From NCBI GenBank assembly GCA_002633005.1, contig NMRA01000117.1:1-64000 (forward strand): DNA of 64,000 nucleotides. Direction: 5' to 3'. The stretch's first letter is position 1, and each line of letters begins with the position of its first letter. Made by a program: the position numbers and the translations under genes. This document shows, piece by piece, positions 1 through 11,469 of this stretch. The notes beneath the pieces are model-generated. The model saw only the letters and a program-made list of their open reading frames with translations. It was not told the origin of the DNA and did no database searches. This DNA is from Phoronis australis (Eukaryota > Phoronida > Phoronidae).

Positions 1-716
1 AAGGCACTAATCACGACTGACGGACTCAGGACTCTGTCAGCGTCATACGACCACATCATGGTCAGTCTCCGCAAGGATTCGCGCCGTTCTTCATTTTTTG
101 AGCCAACGTAGAAATATGCGTGATGCTAGATTCTTCAGGAAGATTTGCAATATTTGTTAAAATTATTGTACATTGATTTATTTGCTTTAGTATTTCAGAA
201 CGTCAATGATTTTGACGTTTTGGGGCCACGACGTGTCAAATAAACTTGACTAAAATACCCGTCGTGATGGATAATTAAAACATTAATCAACTGAATTAGC
301 CCAAACTTGTGTCGACGGCGCTGCCGAAATCACAAAGCACTTCGAAAATTATAATTACTAAGTGGCCATGGGCCCGGTCACCTGCCAGGTGGCTCGGTCC
401 TCCCTCAGCAGCATGCCAAACATTACTCAGTCGTGGCACGTACATCCATTAATCCGAACACACAATTTTGTAAAAATTTCATCAGCTAAATTTCTTCATA
501 CATGGTTGGATAGGAAAAAACCCAAGACTTGCATAATTTATAAAAATCTGACTGCCGTCATGATCAGATAGTGGCTATCACGGGCCGGTCCAAATTGCGT
601 CAGCGGTATTGGGGCCAGGGCGTCGTAACTATACACGGGAATCAGTTGTATTTTCACTCACTCCCTTGTTTCGACCTGCACTGCTGCTGCTTTTACCGAG
701 TACTCGAACCTCGGAC
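1..716. other. Intergenic, nothing recognised
   Basis: No open frame here resembles a known protein and no repeat structure was seen. Two short plus-strand open frames (362-571 and 571-927) have no recognisable domain and look like chance. Confidence 0.5.
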
Positions 717-786
717 CAATGAGCTATACCAGGAGTTTTGCTGGCTATTGAAACCGTTTCTACTCCTCTCCTGGTATAGCTCATTG
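717..786. repeat. 19-bp perfect inverted repeat (hairpin)
   Basis: Arms at 717-735 (caatgagctataccaggag) and 768-786 are exact reverse complements around a 32-base loop. The minus strand across 690-735 also carries box A-like (TAGCTCATTGG) and box B-like (GGTTCGAGTAC) tRNA promoter motifs, but they sit too close together for a full tRNA. A relic of a tRNA-derived repeat with an inverted duplication is the likeliest reading. Confidence 0.6.
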
Positions 787-2784
787 CTCGGACTAAGTGT
801 CGAAGTTGGTGACGCAGGCCTACTTCAATTAGCATGCTGTGTCACAAAAACGTACAGAGCGGGGCGGCGGCTACGAACCCCGGCTTCTACGACAAATTTA
901 AAAAACAGACAACTTGTCTATCGTTAGGAAATTGGCCTCACATCCTATAGTAGTTGGTGATTTCTGCACACTAGGGCTTCGGCGCTTGGAATGATGCAGC
1001 CTCAAAGCTGGCGGCCATGCCACTGGCTCCGATCAGCCAGGGCGAGTCATGCCCCGAGCATACATGGTTTCAAGGAACAACGAGCTGCCACTTCTTTAGC
1101 AAACACAGAGACTGGGTGCGTAAGTTACAAGTTGAGACCAGTTTTGTAGCCCGCGGTAAGTGGTCTACTGAAATCTAAAATTTACGTAAAAATGAAAATC
1201 GAATTATGTGTTACTACTGTAGGCTAACGTCATAGGGCTCTAAAGTTCTTACCAGCACCAAAACATGAACTCGAAAGCAAGAGGGGTTAGTAAAACGTCG
1301 AGAAGAATATCGCACACCGTTTGTAAATGTATTTTATACCAATGCGTTTTTCCAGAAAATCCACGATTTTTGCTCCAGCTGATTTCGCGGCTTAGTCAGC
1401 TAATAAGCTTTAGCGCAGACGGCTAGCCCATACGTGCATGTCTTTAACTACTATACCTATTCATTCTAAGAGGAAATTGGTGCAGTCACTAAGGCCCACA
1501 ATATGAAAGTTGAGCAACATTTGCCCTCTCGAAACACAGTGTGCCAAAAATCATACTCCGCATACTTCAAACGACAAAACTTGTTTTGTTTATTGACTAA
1601 CGACCAGGATTATTGTTTAATTCGTAAAGAGGTGATCAAGGGCTAAATTTTCAAATCAAAATATATGCATGGTTTTGTCAAGTTAATTGGGAAAGAAGTT
1701 GTCTGCATTTCCTTGACGTGTTTGAGTTTTCAGAATCCTACCTTTCTCCTGTAAAGCCGAGTCCCTTGTTAGCCATTCCCCTGCAAACAAAGCAGGCAAC
1801 AGCTTATGCACACTTTCACAGCAAGAGGAGTAGGCTAACCATACAGTACACCCGGGTGTACAGCATGATCCACCGGAACTGAACTTGGAGACACGGCGAT
1901 GAATAAATAAATATATTTTGGTGTTTAGTTTTAATGCACGTCAACACTGAATTGCCACGCTGTAATGGATTTCAGGCTTTACCAATTAAAAAACACATTT
2001 AATTTACCATTTTACTAAAATTTACGGTTTTACTCAAGTGTTTCGCATACAGGCGCCTGTACGGCAATTTCCTCTTATTTCGCACAAAATAATTATATTT
2101 CCCCGATAACACAGGCGTGTCAAATAAACTGAATACACAGACTTCCTAGTTGACCAGTGTGCGCCTAAATTGAACCAGTAACCAAGTTTCACCAACTGTT
2201 CGTGTCGGTGCGAGTTAGAAATTCGGCCAAAGGATTGGCAGTGCCAGTTAGCAGAAATTAAATTACTTTATCCTGTTCAAATATAAGAGTATTTTATGCA
2301 TGCTTGTTCAAACATTCTGAGCCCATCCAAGTCACACCTTTCACCTAATATTCACAATACCAGATATCTTCAAATTAGCAAATTATGGAACCCCCTGAAC
2401 ACACTTAAAGAGGTGACTGGTATTGGTATTTTCCAAAGTGCAAAACTGACTGTTGTGATAGAGGTGAGAGAAGAAATTCCCACCAAGCAGTTGTGCGAAA
2501 TAACAGAGGTAACAATATTATTATTCTACATAATTTTGGGCATGCAGAATGTGGTGAGCGTGCTACATAAGTGAAGAATTACCGTACTTAATTCCAGATA
2601 AAGGGCACACATAGGTCCACGTACTGGGGGAACCTCAATATTATAGATGATCCAGAGCGTCAGAAGCTCACCAGATGAGTCAACGCACAGTTTACAATTA
2701 AAAAAATTGGGAAAATATTGTTGGTGAATGAGCTGAAAATATACACTTTTACCTTTTAAAATGAGAAACATTTATTGCAGCTGT
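787..2784. other. Intergenic, nothing recognised
   Basis: Both strands were read. No coding exon, RNA gene or clear repeat could be supported. The open frame at 2296-2574 has no recognisable motif. Confidence 0.45.
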
Positions 2785-3028
2785 TGATAAATCAGGGCTT
2801 GGAATGACCCATGACAAAAAAGAGGAAAATTTTTCAGGTGATGTATGGTTTTAGAAAAAAATAGGCTTATGTGATAGAATTTTTTGTGTTGTAAAATGTA
2901 GGTACAAGAACGTTTTTGCAAGAATGTCGAAATAATGATAAAAAGGAGGAAACTGGAAATCAAATAAGAGGAAATCGAAACCAAAAGACAAAAATCTATC
3001 AAGAAGAAAATTCTGAGGCTTGATAAAT
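2785..3028 (-). mobile_element. hAT-type MITE with 8-bp target duplication
   Basis: A 228-bp element (2793-3020) is flanked by the perfect 8-bp direct repeat tgataaat (2785-2792 and 3021-3028). Its left end, CAGGGCTTGGAAT, is a typical hAT terminus; the right end is decayed. The interior matches, in the opposite orientation, the element at 49906-50105, which keeps both ends intact. An 8-bp duplication and CAGGG ends are hallmarks of hAT transposons. There is no coding capacity, so it is non-autonomous. Confidence 0.75.
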
Positions 3029-3050
3029 GTCAGTTAAATCAAACATTTAA

Positions 3051-3802
3051 AAGGTAGGTGTATACACTGATCAAATCTCCAGGTTCCTAACTAAAATGAG
3101 TAAAAAGGGAGTTTTAACTAGTTAGACATGATTCTGAAAGTGACAAAAATCGAAAAAAAAAGTTTTTTTTGTAGTTCGTTTTTTTAAAAAATCGTATTTT
3201 TTAATTTTCAAAAAATCCAATTTTACCTAGAATTTTTTTTCAAAATACACAGGGATCATCATCAACTGTTTCCTTACGCAATATTCTACTTATCCATACC
3301 AAATATATGTACAAAATCATTATGATCTTGATTGTGTGGCATTTTTTGTGTGTGAGTTGGGGCAAGCACGACACTTTTTGTCATTTGGTCACTTTCCGTC
3401 TAATAACTAAAAATCTGGTCCATTTATCAAAAAACCCTGGCACGCGATTTTAGTTCAGTCCTAGAGGATTTAAAATTTGCAACTTTCGTAAAAATTGACC
3501 CACGTGTTGTGGAAAAATAGGCCCGAGAATCTTGTCACTATCCTGAAATCACGAGCCGAGAAAAACGGCTTTGAAGTTAAGCGGTCATCGATTGCCACTT
3601 GAGATCAAATTTCGTTCAGAATGCGTGGTCATTATGTTCCAATTTTTGTTGAAGTACTAGAAATAAAGCTGATATTTACTTCATATTTAGAAANATGATT
3701 TTATTTTTCTTCAGTATACTGTGCATCAAGAATTAAAGATTAGGATGATATGAAAATGTAAAAAACAGTCAAAATTTATTTTTTTGTGTATCCACCTACC
3801 TT
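3051..3802. mobile_element. Non-autonomous DNA element with 17-bp TIRs
   Basis: The ends AAGGTAGGTGTATACAC (3051-3067) and its inverse with one mismatch (3786-3802) bracket about 750 bp without a long ORF. TTAA occurs at both borders (3047-3050 and 3801-3804) but is offset by two bases relative to the TIR, so the target site is uncertain. The interior has homopolymer-rich A/T tracts near 3150-3240 and a single N at 3694. The superfamily is not assigned. Confidence 0.65.
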
Positions 3803-5682
3803 AAGTGAGGCGAAAAACATTGTATTTCACAAGAGCATTTGGGAAAAATAATGTCTCCATAAAGTAGCGCAAGAAATGAGATTGAACTTCACCAATAAAT
3901 TTTGTGCAAACTCACAAGGAAGCTTACCAAGTTCATAAGAGGCAGAATCCCCTTTTGCATATACAATATGTGAATATGAAAAATACATTACATGAATTAA
4001 TAAACCTGTATCAGGGGATAGAAAATAACTCTTACCAAAGGAAAGACCTTGACTACACACTACAAACCTGTTACCCTGTACAAAAAAAAACTTACCACGT
4101 AACCTGAACTCAAATCACATTCAGAGAGGTGCACATCCCAGTTTCTGTTCATCACTTGCACTTGAATTGTCAACGAACAGAGTGACAGAGTGCAACTGGA
4201 GTTCCAGTATTATGTGGTAAGGGTGATCTCAAACACCTGTGTGTTCAACTGATGAGATATTCCCTAGCTTCCACTAAGGATCTAGTTGTACTAACATTAC
4301 AGTACTTTAACCACGACTTGCACAGTCACATCAGAAACAAAACAAATCAGACATTTCTTGCAACAATACACAAACACACAAAAGCCCTCACCAAATCCTC
4401 CCTAAAATACTGTCAGTTACAATGGATTATTTCGAGGAAAACAGGCATGCTTATCAGGCAAATAAATGACAACTTAAAACACTCAACATCAACAATCTGT
4501 CCTAGCTACTGAATTTATGCAGATAAATAAGTCATTTTCATCTGTACTGCAGAGAGGCATTTTTCCACTCCTCTCACGTGCGTTTACAGAAAAGAAAATT
4601 AACAGTCAGGGTCTCAGTTAATCCTCTTGTCATGAAGAAAACAGATTGATAAAGATATGGCTACCTTGCTGACAGAAAATCTTCATAATCGATGTAAGAT
4701 ACAGCAACTTTTCATGTTATTTTCATAAAATTTCTTTATCTGTTAAGCCATTCCTAATCACAAACAATGACTTGAATGGATAAAATCAAGATAGTTTACG
4801 GATGTTGAAAAACTACCACTATGGCCTGTAACCTCTTTGATGTAATGAAATATGAAGTGAGAAAACAAACAGAACAAGCTTACAATTCAGTTACAATCTA
4901 CAGTTAATTTGTTCAACAGTTTATTTACAAAGCGACCAATGCAGAGTTGTATGCACCAAATGCAGTCCTAATGCCTATCAATTGGTCATTGGTCTAAGGT
5001 AATAAAACCAACGCAACAGCGATTCAGGAACTCAGGCAGACAATGTTTGCAGTGCGACAATGTTCGAGTAGGTCGCAAGGTCGCGTTTTTGCTTAGAAAA
5101 ATTGTTAATTTGGTTTTTGATGAGCTAATCACACCACATACCCATGGTGTTTACCTTAGACTGTTATGTTACTCTCAGGTGTGGCAATGGATTATGTAGT
5201 GGATAGACATGTGGAGACAACTCCTTGTGCTCTACATTATATGTAGTTTTCTATATAGTGGAATATTCGTATCAACCATACTTCATCTATTTATTACCCT
5301 GCACACCAATTTCAATCTATAAAAATCTACTAAAAAGATTCAAAATTCAGAGGAAGTGAAATATGCCGAAGTGACCAAAAACACCTTAAAGAATGTAATA
5401 CCTCACTTTAACAGTAAGAATGTGCCAACCTCTAGGCCAAATCTTTTCCAACATATATCTGCTATGAGCAAGGCATATCTGAACAAGAGTAACACTGGCC
5501 ACTAAGTGAAGATTCCAACATATCTATGCATAATGTTATAAATCTCTGTATTTTCCAATGCGTGCATGTTTGCCTCAACATTTTTGGAAGTTAGGCCCAA
5601 ACTGACATAATGCTTTCAGTGCAGCAATGTTAGCACCGGCTTTCAGGCATTACGAAGGCCAGAGAATGTGCGTTTTGTAGCT
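3803..5682. other. Intergenic / 3' flank of the F-box gene
   Basis: No gene recognised. For the minus-strand F-box gene, a possible polyadenylation signal (AATAAA on minus, 5290-5295) lies about 390 bases past the stop codon. Short ORFs here (3827-4512) show no protein family features. Confidence 0.4.
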
Positions 5683-8600
5683 TTAAATGGAGAAAATCAG
5701 TTTATTGTCCGTACTGTCCTTTACAATCCGTCGCAGCCGAGATGTGTCCACATTGTCGTGACTGGTACATCCTGTCATATCCAATTCCTTCAATTTTGAG
5801 AACCGTAGAAAGCTCATGATCGTCCCAAATTCAAAGTAGTTGTTCCTGAAAGAGAAAAAACACCATTAGAAACTTATTCCTACAAATCTAACAATTAACA
5901 ACATTTGAAGAAATCGACTTACATAGATTTAGAACATTTGGTTTGTACAACAATGGAAATTTCTTGATTCAGTCTCACATTTTTTCTACTTACTATTGAC
6001 TTGCACAAAAATACATATAAAGAAAATGTCCGTGCACGTGTGTTTCATTGAGCAATATTGCTTAGGAGTAGCATGGATTAAAGGTATATAAACATTTTAA
6101 GAGTAGATATTGTTTGCATTAGAGACAAGACTTCACGGATAACCATTCCTGAAATAGGTAAGACCATCATGCATTAATTCTTGACCAAAAACTATAGGAA
6201 TGCCTACTCGGTCTGATCATGGGTGCATTGAACTGACGCTACCTAACGGTAGTAACCTTGGCCATTTGTCTTTCAAAGAATTTTTGCATGTCAAATTCAT
6301 TACTTCCAGGCTTAGGAAAATATAGAAAGTATAGTCCAGGGCTTTCACTTATCAATCACTGCAAATTTCAGTTTGTACATTTCTGCAAATAACATTTTAG
6401 AGTAATTTTACTGGCTTCAGCCACAGGTGTATCCGTTACTTTAACGGCCAAAAAGATCTTGGATGACCCACTTTAAAACCAGGTGATGCTCTGATAGACA
6501 AGTGTCTACAATGTTCAGCATGACACATCTAGGAGTACCATTTCTGGTATTATGCTTCGAATAAAATGAATAACTAAAATGGTATTGAGGTGATGTAGTA
6601 ACAATTAAAAGCTATCTGTCTGTTTACACCAACCTCTAGCCTATTTACATTACCAGGGCTTATGTAAATAGCTCAGAAGTTGGTGTACATAGATCAATAG
6701 ATTTTAAAAAATGACGCACTTCATACAGTTACACTAGTACATCCCAAAGCTAACAAGAGCAAGATGCAGTGTTGATATGTACGTACCTTGTACATGGCAA
6801 ACAGTAAAGAAGTGATGACAGGTAATTAGTAGTTAAAGTGGCAACTAGGCAGTGCAGCAGATGTTTAATTTATATTCAGCAGGTGGTCCACATGGCTCAG
6901 TGGACTCGAACGTCTGCATAATTAGCAGTAGGTCCTGGGTTCGAGTACCGGTAGGGGGAGCAATCTTTTCGGATTTATTTTCATTGGGTCACGGGTGGCA
7001 TGCTGACCAGACTTAAAAATGTTCACAGACGCATATACATTTCCACACCAGTTTAAGAATTATTTATTTATATACATTCTGGATTTTCAGGGCGAGATGC
7101 CCACTACTAAGTCTGATTGGATTTCTGTATTCGACCAGTGGTCCCGATTGTTCAGTGGACTAGAGTGTCTGCACGGTTAGCAGAAGGGTCTGAGTTCGAG
7201 TCAAGGTTGGGGGGAGAAACCTTTTCAGACTTATATTCCTTATGTCAGGTGATTTGGCCACAGGTGACATGCTGAACAGACTTAAAATGTTTGCATGAAG
7301 TTCAATTTATTCAATAACAATGATAGCCACGCAATCCTCAAAAACTAAAACTAGTCAAAATTTCATGAAAATTCATCAAGTAACTTGGTAGACATCAAGT
7401 CAAATGCAAAGACTAAAATTGTCACTAGGAGGCATAGCAGTTGATGTTTTCGCCCAAAAATCAACTCAAACCACACAATTCATAAGTGAAGAAATACCAT
7501 ATTCAAAAAAGTTTACCGGAAATAAAATGTCTTCAGGTTCGGCAAGATGTTGGGAAAGCTCTCCACCAGCATACAGTTAATCTCAAAAACGCCATCTAAC
7601 TCCAAGTGCTCAATATTCTGTCCGAATTTCTGCAGGAACATAGAGAAGGCTTTTGTACTGGTCATACTGCTAAGAGAGATTCGTTTCAGCGTACTTGGAA
7701 GATGTGATAGAATGTTAGGACTGTCTTCCACATCTGAAAAGCAATTGAGTTCCACTTATAAATTAATATTACTTAAGATATCAGATAAAACAGATGAGAT
7801 AGCAGCATAACTAACATTGTGCATTTCCACATTGGTTGATCTGATCATCCAAAACTTACAAGAAAGTGCTCTTTGTGCACAGGGTGTTACTGGGAAAAAA
7901 ACATTAAGGACTTGACAAGCAAGGGTACAAGTTGGTAAGGTAACAGTCACAGTATGCTTTGCATGATCAATTTCAGTTCACTAAGCTGGAGTGTGTTTGG
8001 TCTTGGTACAAAGATCTATAAGCATATAGCTTTGGTTGGGTCTGATTAAAAAGTGAGCGAAATACATTCTGACAGACAATTGATGTCTTTAAAGACTGAA
8101 TTTCTTGTAGAAGTAAACTTAATAGGTTGCAGGTGCTAGAAGTTGCGTTGCTTTTATTCTGCTGCTAAAGTTGTGGACCAAACATATTTGTCTGGTTTGA
8201 GAGCAAATTTTTTTGTCGACAACTCTTCAATCAACTGTTCTTCTTACACAAGGTTGCACACAACTCACAACAAATTGTCAGCTTTGATTTCACTTTGTTT
8301 TAGCATTTTATTTCCAGAAAACCAAATTTGTGAGCAAAATTTGCTTTGGTGGTGTTATCACCATTTCCTGAAAGACATGGCAGAAGTGGTATGTTTTGAA
8401 GTCTACGTCTAAATGGAATTAAAACTTGTAGAATCAAAATTCTTAGTTACAAAATTAGGAGAGTGGAGCAAGAAAATGGCATTAGTTGGGCTATGTAAAT
8501 GGTTGTAACGGACAAGATATCAGTTGACTCGCAGATTTGGCATGCATTTCTGTCGGTTGAGAGCTCTATATGTGGATACAAGCTTCATGACAATGCAAGG

Positions 8601-9889
8601 AGTTGAAGTACCTGTGTAATTTCAAGAAGAATATAAATATACCGGTAAATTTAAATGCAGCAGCATCAGTTCCTAGCTATATTTTGATACTAATCTACAC
8701 GTATACAGCTAGCAGACCCGACTAGAGTGCATTGCGCATTTGGCCTCCAGGAGCCATGTATTTTGTGTAGATTAGATCTGAAACAAAGTTTTCAAATTGA
8801 TGACTATTCACCTAGAATATCTACACACAAAGAACAAGCATGATTATCACAACTTCTCAGTGGAGAAGTGGATAGTTCCCCAATTTTTTATGAAAATCTT
8901 TAGCTTTTAGGGTAGTGTTCTTCGAACAAATGAGTGCCATGTGACCCAACATTCTGGTGAGAAAAGTGGCGACATGTTCAAGAATTGATAACATTAAAAA
9001 TAAAACGTATACACTTACGTCGCAGCGTTACCTCTGTTAATGAAGACATACCCTCAAAGAAATTCGAGTGATGAGAGATCATGGACAAACAATCCATTAG
9101 TGTAAGAGACTGGAGCTGTGACATGAAACGTAGCCGCGTTGGAGCACTGTTAAACACAGCTTTCTCAAGATGTAAAGTTCTCAACTTCCTCAATGTTGCT
9201 TCCTCGCACGATGCAAACAAAGCCTCGCAATTTGAATGAGCCTCAAATCGATATCGGAGATGTTTTACACCACCCAAGCATTGGATTACATTACTGGCAG
9301 CCCTAGCTAATACACGGGCTTTATCCCACTCAAGTCCCATTATAGACCATTGCAAGTTGAGTGACAGTTTTTCTAGATTTTTTAGTTCCAGCAGAGGCTG
9401 CAGAAAAGCATTGCACGATCCTAAAAATGACCCTTTCAAAGTCAGTCTGAGCAGTTTAGCATTGAGCGTTTTCAAGGGATCCAAAGATGTTTCTCGCGCA
9501 TTTGTGAATCCTAGGTCAATCTCAACGAGAAGAGGAAGGCTTTCACTACTGGATAAAGACTTTAAAGATGATTCTTTTAGATTGTCAATGTGCACTTTGA
9601 GACGGGTGATATTGGGCAATTTGTCCAGGATGAAAGACAAATTTGCTGGATTGCATTTCTTCTGATTAAGATTAAGAACACTTCGAGCTTGTAGCCGTTT
9701 CCAGAATTTCTGTGACAGTTTCTTGGGAAAGCGTATTGTTACCAGTCGTTTACTAACTCTCTCCTGCTGAATAACCAAGTTGCGGAAGCACTTGTTGACC
9801 AACGACAGGCTGTGCCAGGAGCCAGAACCAGCAAAACCAACGATGACGAACCAGATCTCAGCAGGTACATCAGTCCATATGGTTACCAT
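5683..9889 (-). CDS. F-box / leucine-rich repeat protein, three exons
   Basis: The minus-strand exons are 9889-9019, 7733-7517 and 5845-5683. The joints are good donor/acceptor pairs (C|GTAAGT with TTTTCAG|AT; CG|GTAAAC with CTTTCAG|G). The phases fit, giving 1251 nt including the stop and 416 residues. The start is the ATG at 9889, because the longer frame upstream begins with GTG. Residues 1-39 read as an F-box (TDVPAEIW ... SLVNKCFRNLV); after it come irregular leucine-rich segments (LPNITRLKVHIDNL, LKNLEKLSLNLQ, LRKLRTLHLEKA, MSQLQSLTLMDC), continuing in exon 2 (NIEHLELDGV) and exon 3 (SKLKELDMTGC). In the family, the F-box binds Skp1 of an SCF ubiquitin ligase and the LRRs choose the substrate; that role is inferred here. 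The substrate is unknown. Intron 2 holds two SINE copies, and repeats start about 100 bases upstream of the ATG. Extra 5' non-coding exons cannot be excluded. Confidence 0.8.
6881..7021 (+). mobile_element. tRNA-derived SINE, copy 1
   Basis: Box A (TGGCTCAGTGG, 6893-6903) and box B (GGGTTCGAGTAC, 6937-6948) are spaced as in a tRNA. A non-tRNA tail ending in CAGACTTAAAAATG follows. The same body and tail recur at 7136-7290. It lies in intron 2 of the F-box gene, antisense to it. Confidence 0.7.
7136..7290 (+). mobile_element. tRNA-derived SINE, copy 2
   Basis: This is homologous to copy 1 over both the tRNA-like head (GTTCAGTGGACT ... GAGTTCGAGTC) and the tail (CATGCTGAACAGACTTAAAATG). It is diverged, in the same orientation and about 115 bases downstream, so either a second insertion or a duplication. 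It lies in intron 2 of the F-box gene. Confidence 0.65.
7734..9018 (-). other. Intron 1 of the F-box gene
   Basis: A 1285-base intron with GTAAGT donor and TTTTCAG acceptor on the minus strand. No nested gene or clear repeat was recognised; the ORF at 8143-8412 has no family features. Confidence 0.65.
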
Positions 9890-10272
9890 TGTCGACACCC
9901 TGAAGTAGAAATAATTTTTCTCACTGGTTATGGTTCCACCCTTATTCACTCAACCCAGTGTGCTGAAGATGGATGAAATTCATAGAAATCATGCGCGCAC
10001 CCACTCGCAGGGGGGTGGGGGCTCCAATAAGCCCCCTCCCCATTTGGGTAAGTGAGTGAAAAGGTCTGCCTCAGAGAAACAAAACTCCGAAAAATATTAA
10101 AAAGGATACAAAAGTATACTAAAAGGCAGCAACTACCAAAATGCGGTGAATGCACAATTCATAGCTCTAAACGTACCCTGTGAATCTTTTTTTTTTTATT
10201 CTCCCAGTTCAACATAAGCAAGGACAAAGGTCTGGGATTCCCTTGCCTTATTTTACAATTCAATGAAATTAA

Positions 10273-10430
10273 AGGCGAAGACAACCTTTTTCCATGTCAT
10301 TTTGAGCTAAAATAAGGTTGGTTGGTTATCCTAGACATATTTTCCACTTAATTATAGCTTTTCGTAATTTTATTAATTACTCGTCCGCTATTCCGGAAGT
10401 GACGTTTTAGGAGGCAAGCATTTCGCGCCA
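10273..10430 (+). repeat. Left terminal inverted repeat, Kolobok-like element
   Basis: 158 bp, inverse of 11312-11469 with roughly a dozen differences. The outermost bases are AGGCGAAG, directly inside TTAA. Confidence 0.85.
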
Positions 10431-10537
10431 ATTTCTTTTCATATAGTCTGGCTGTGAGAGCTGCCGATTCAGTCATTTTTCTACCTCGGTTGTGTTAAGT
10501 TCCGTCGTCGTTTTCTTTCATTTACTAGTCAGTCAAC

Positions 10538-10779
10538 ATGCCACACCGTTGGTGCGTACCGGGATGTACTAATTATCGGCTCACGCGCGCTTTTGGAGTA
10601 CCTTTGCATCGCTTTCCGATGGATGACACACTTCGCCGTACTTGGCTCGTTCGTGTGAAGAACGCAGCGTTACCCGTCCACGCAACGTACAAAGCAGTGG
10701 AGAATTACCGTGTGTGTGGCAAGCACTTTCTGCCGTCCGATTACGAAAGGGATTTGTACGCTGAACTGATGAAGGTCCC
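10538..10779 (+). CDS. THAP-domain protein (transposase N-terminus), partial
   Basis: The ATG at 10538 opens a frame of about 80 residues that runs into the N gap. It is a THAP zinc finger: C6-x3-C10, F26-P27, W36 and C60-x2-H63, with the 49-residue spacing between the cysteine pairs typical of the C2CH fold. THAP domains bind DNA. In a transposon bounded by TTAA and long inverted repeats, this is most likely the end-recognition domain of the transposase. AAG|GTCCC at 10774 could be a splice donor just before the gap. The catalytic part is not visible. It could instead be a domesticated host THAP gene, but its position between the inverted ends argues against that. Confidence 0.8.
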
Positions 10780-11152
10780 NNNNNNNNNNNNNNNNNNNNN
10801 NNNNNNNNNNNNNNNNNNNNNNNNNNNNNNNNNNNNNNNNNNNNNNNNNNNNNNNNNNNNNNNNNNNNNNNNNNNNNNNNNNNNNNNNNNNNNNNNNNNN
10901 NNNNNNNNNNNNNNNNNNNNNNNNNNNNNNNNNNNNNNNNNNNNNNNNNNNNNNNNNNNNNNNNNNNNNNNNNNNNNNNNNNNNNNNNNNNNNNNNNNNN
11001 NNNNNNNNNNNNNNNNNNNNNNNNNNNNNNNNNNNNNNNNNNNNNNNNNNNNNNNNNNNNNNNNNNNNNNNNNNNNNNNNNNNNNNNNNNNNNNNNNNNN
11101 NNNNNNNNNNNNNNNNNNNNNNNNNNNNNNNNNNNNNNNNNNNNNNNNNNNN
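10780..11152. other. Assembly gap (373 N)
   Basis: A run of N inside the Kolobok-like element. The true length is unknown and could hide the transposase catalytic region. Confidence 0.99.
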
Positions 11153-11311
11153 CTAAACAATCCCTAAATCCAACGTAGTTGAGTTCTCTACTAACCTATC
11201 TTGCCGCAGAATACTCGCCGATGGAAAGTGGTGGCGACAATTGGTGAAAAATAGCACAAAACAGAAGTAGAATAGAACAGATTCGCACAGTAAACTCAAT
11301 GCAAAACCAAG

Positions 11312-11469
11312 TGGCGGGAAACGCTTGCCTCCTAAAACGTCACTTCCGGAGTAGCGGACGAGTAATTAATAAAATTACGAAAAGCTGTAATTAAGTAAAA
11401 AATATGTCAAGGATAACCAACCAACCTTATTTTAGCTCAAAATGACATGGAAAATGGTTGCCTTCGCCT
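11312..11469 (-). repeat. Right terminal inverted repeat, Kolobok-like element
   Basis: The partner of 10273-10430, ending CTTCGCCT next to TTAA at 11470-11473. Confidence 0.85.

Noticed and set aside
9890-9949. Longer N-terminus of the F-box protein
   Set aside because: The extension would start at GTG and crosses no conserved sequence; the ATG at 9889 directly precedes the F-box.
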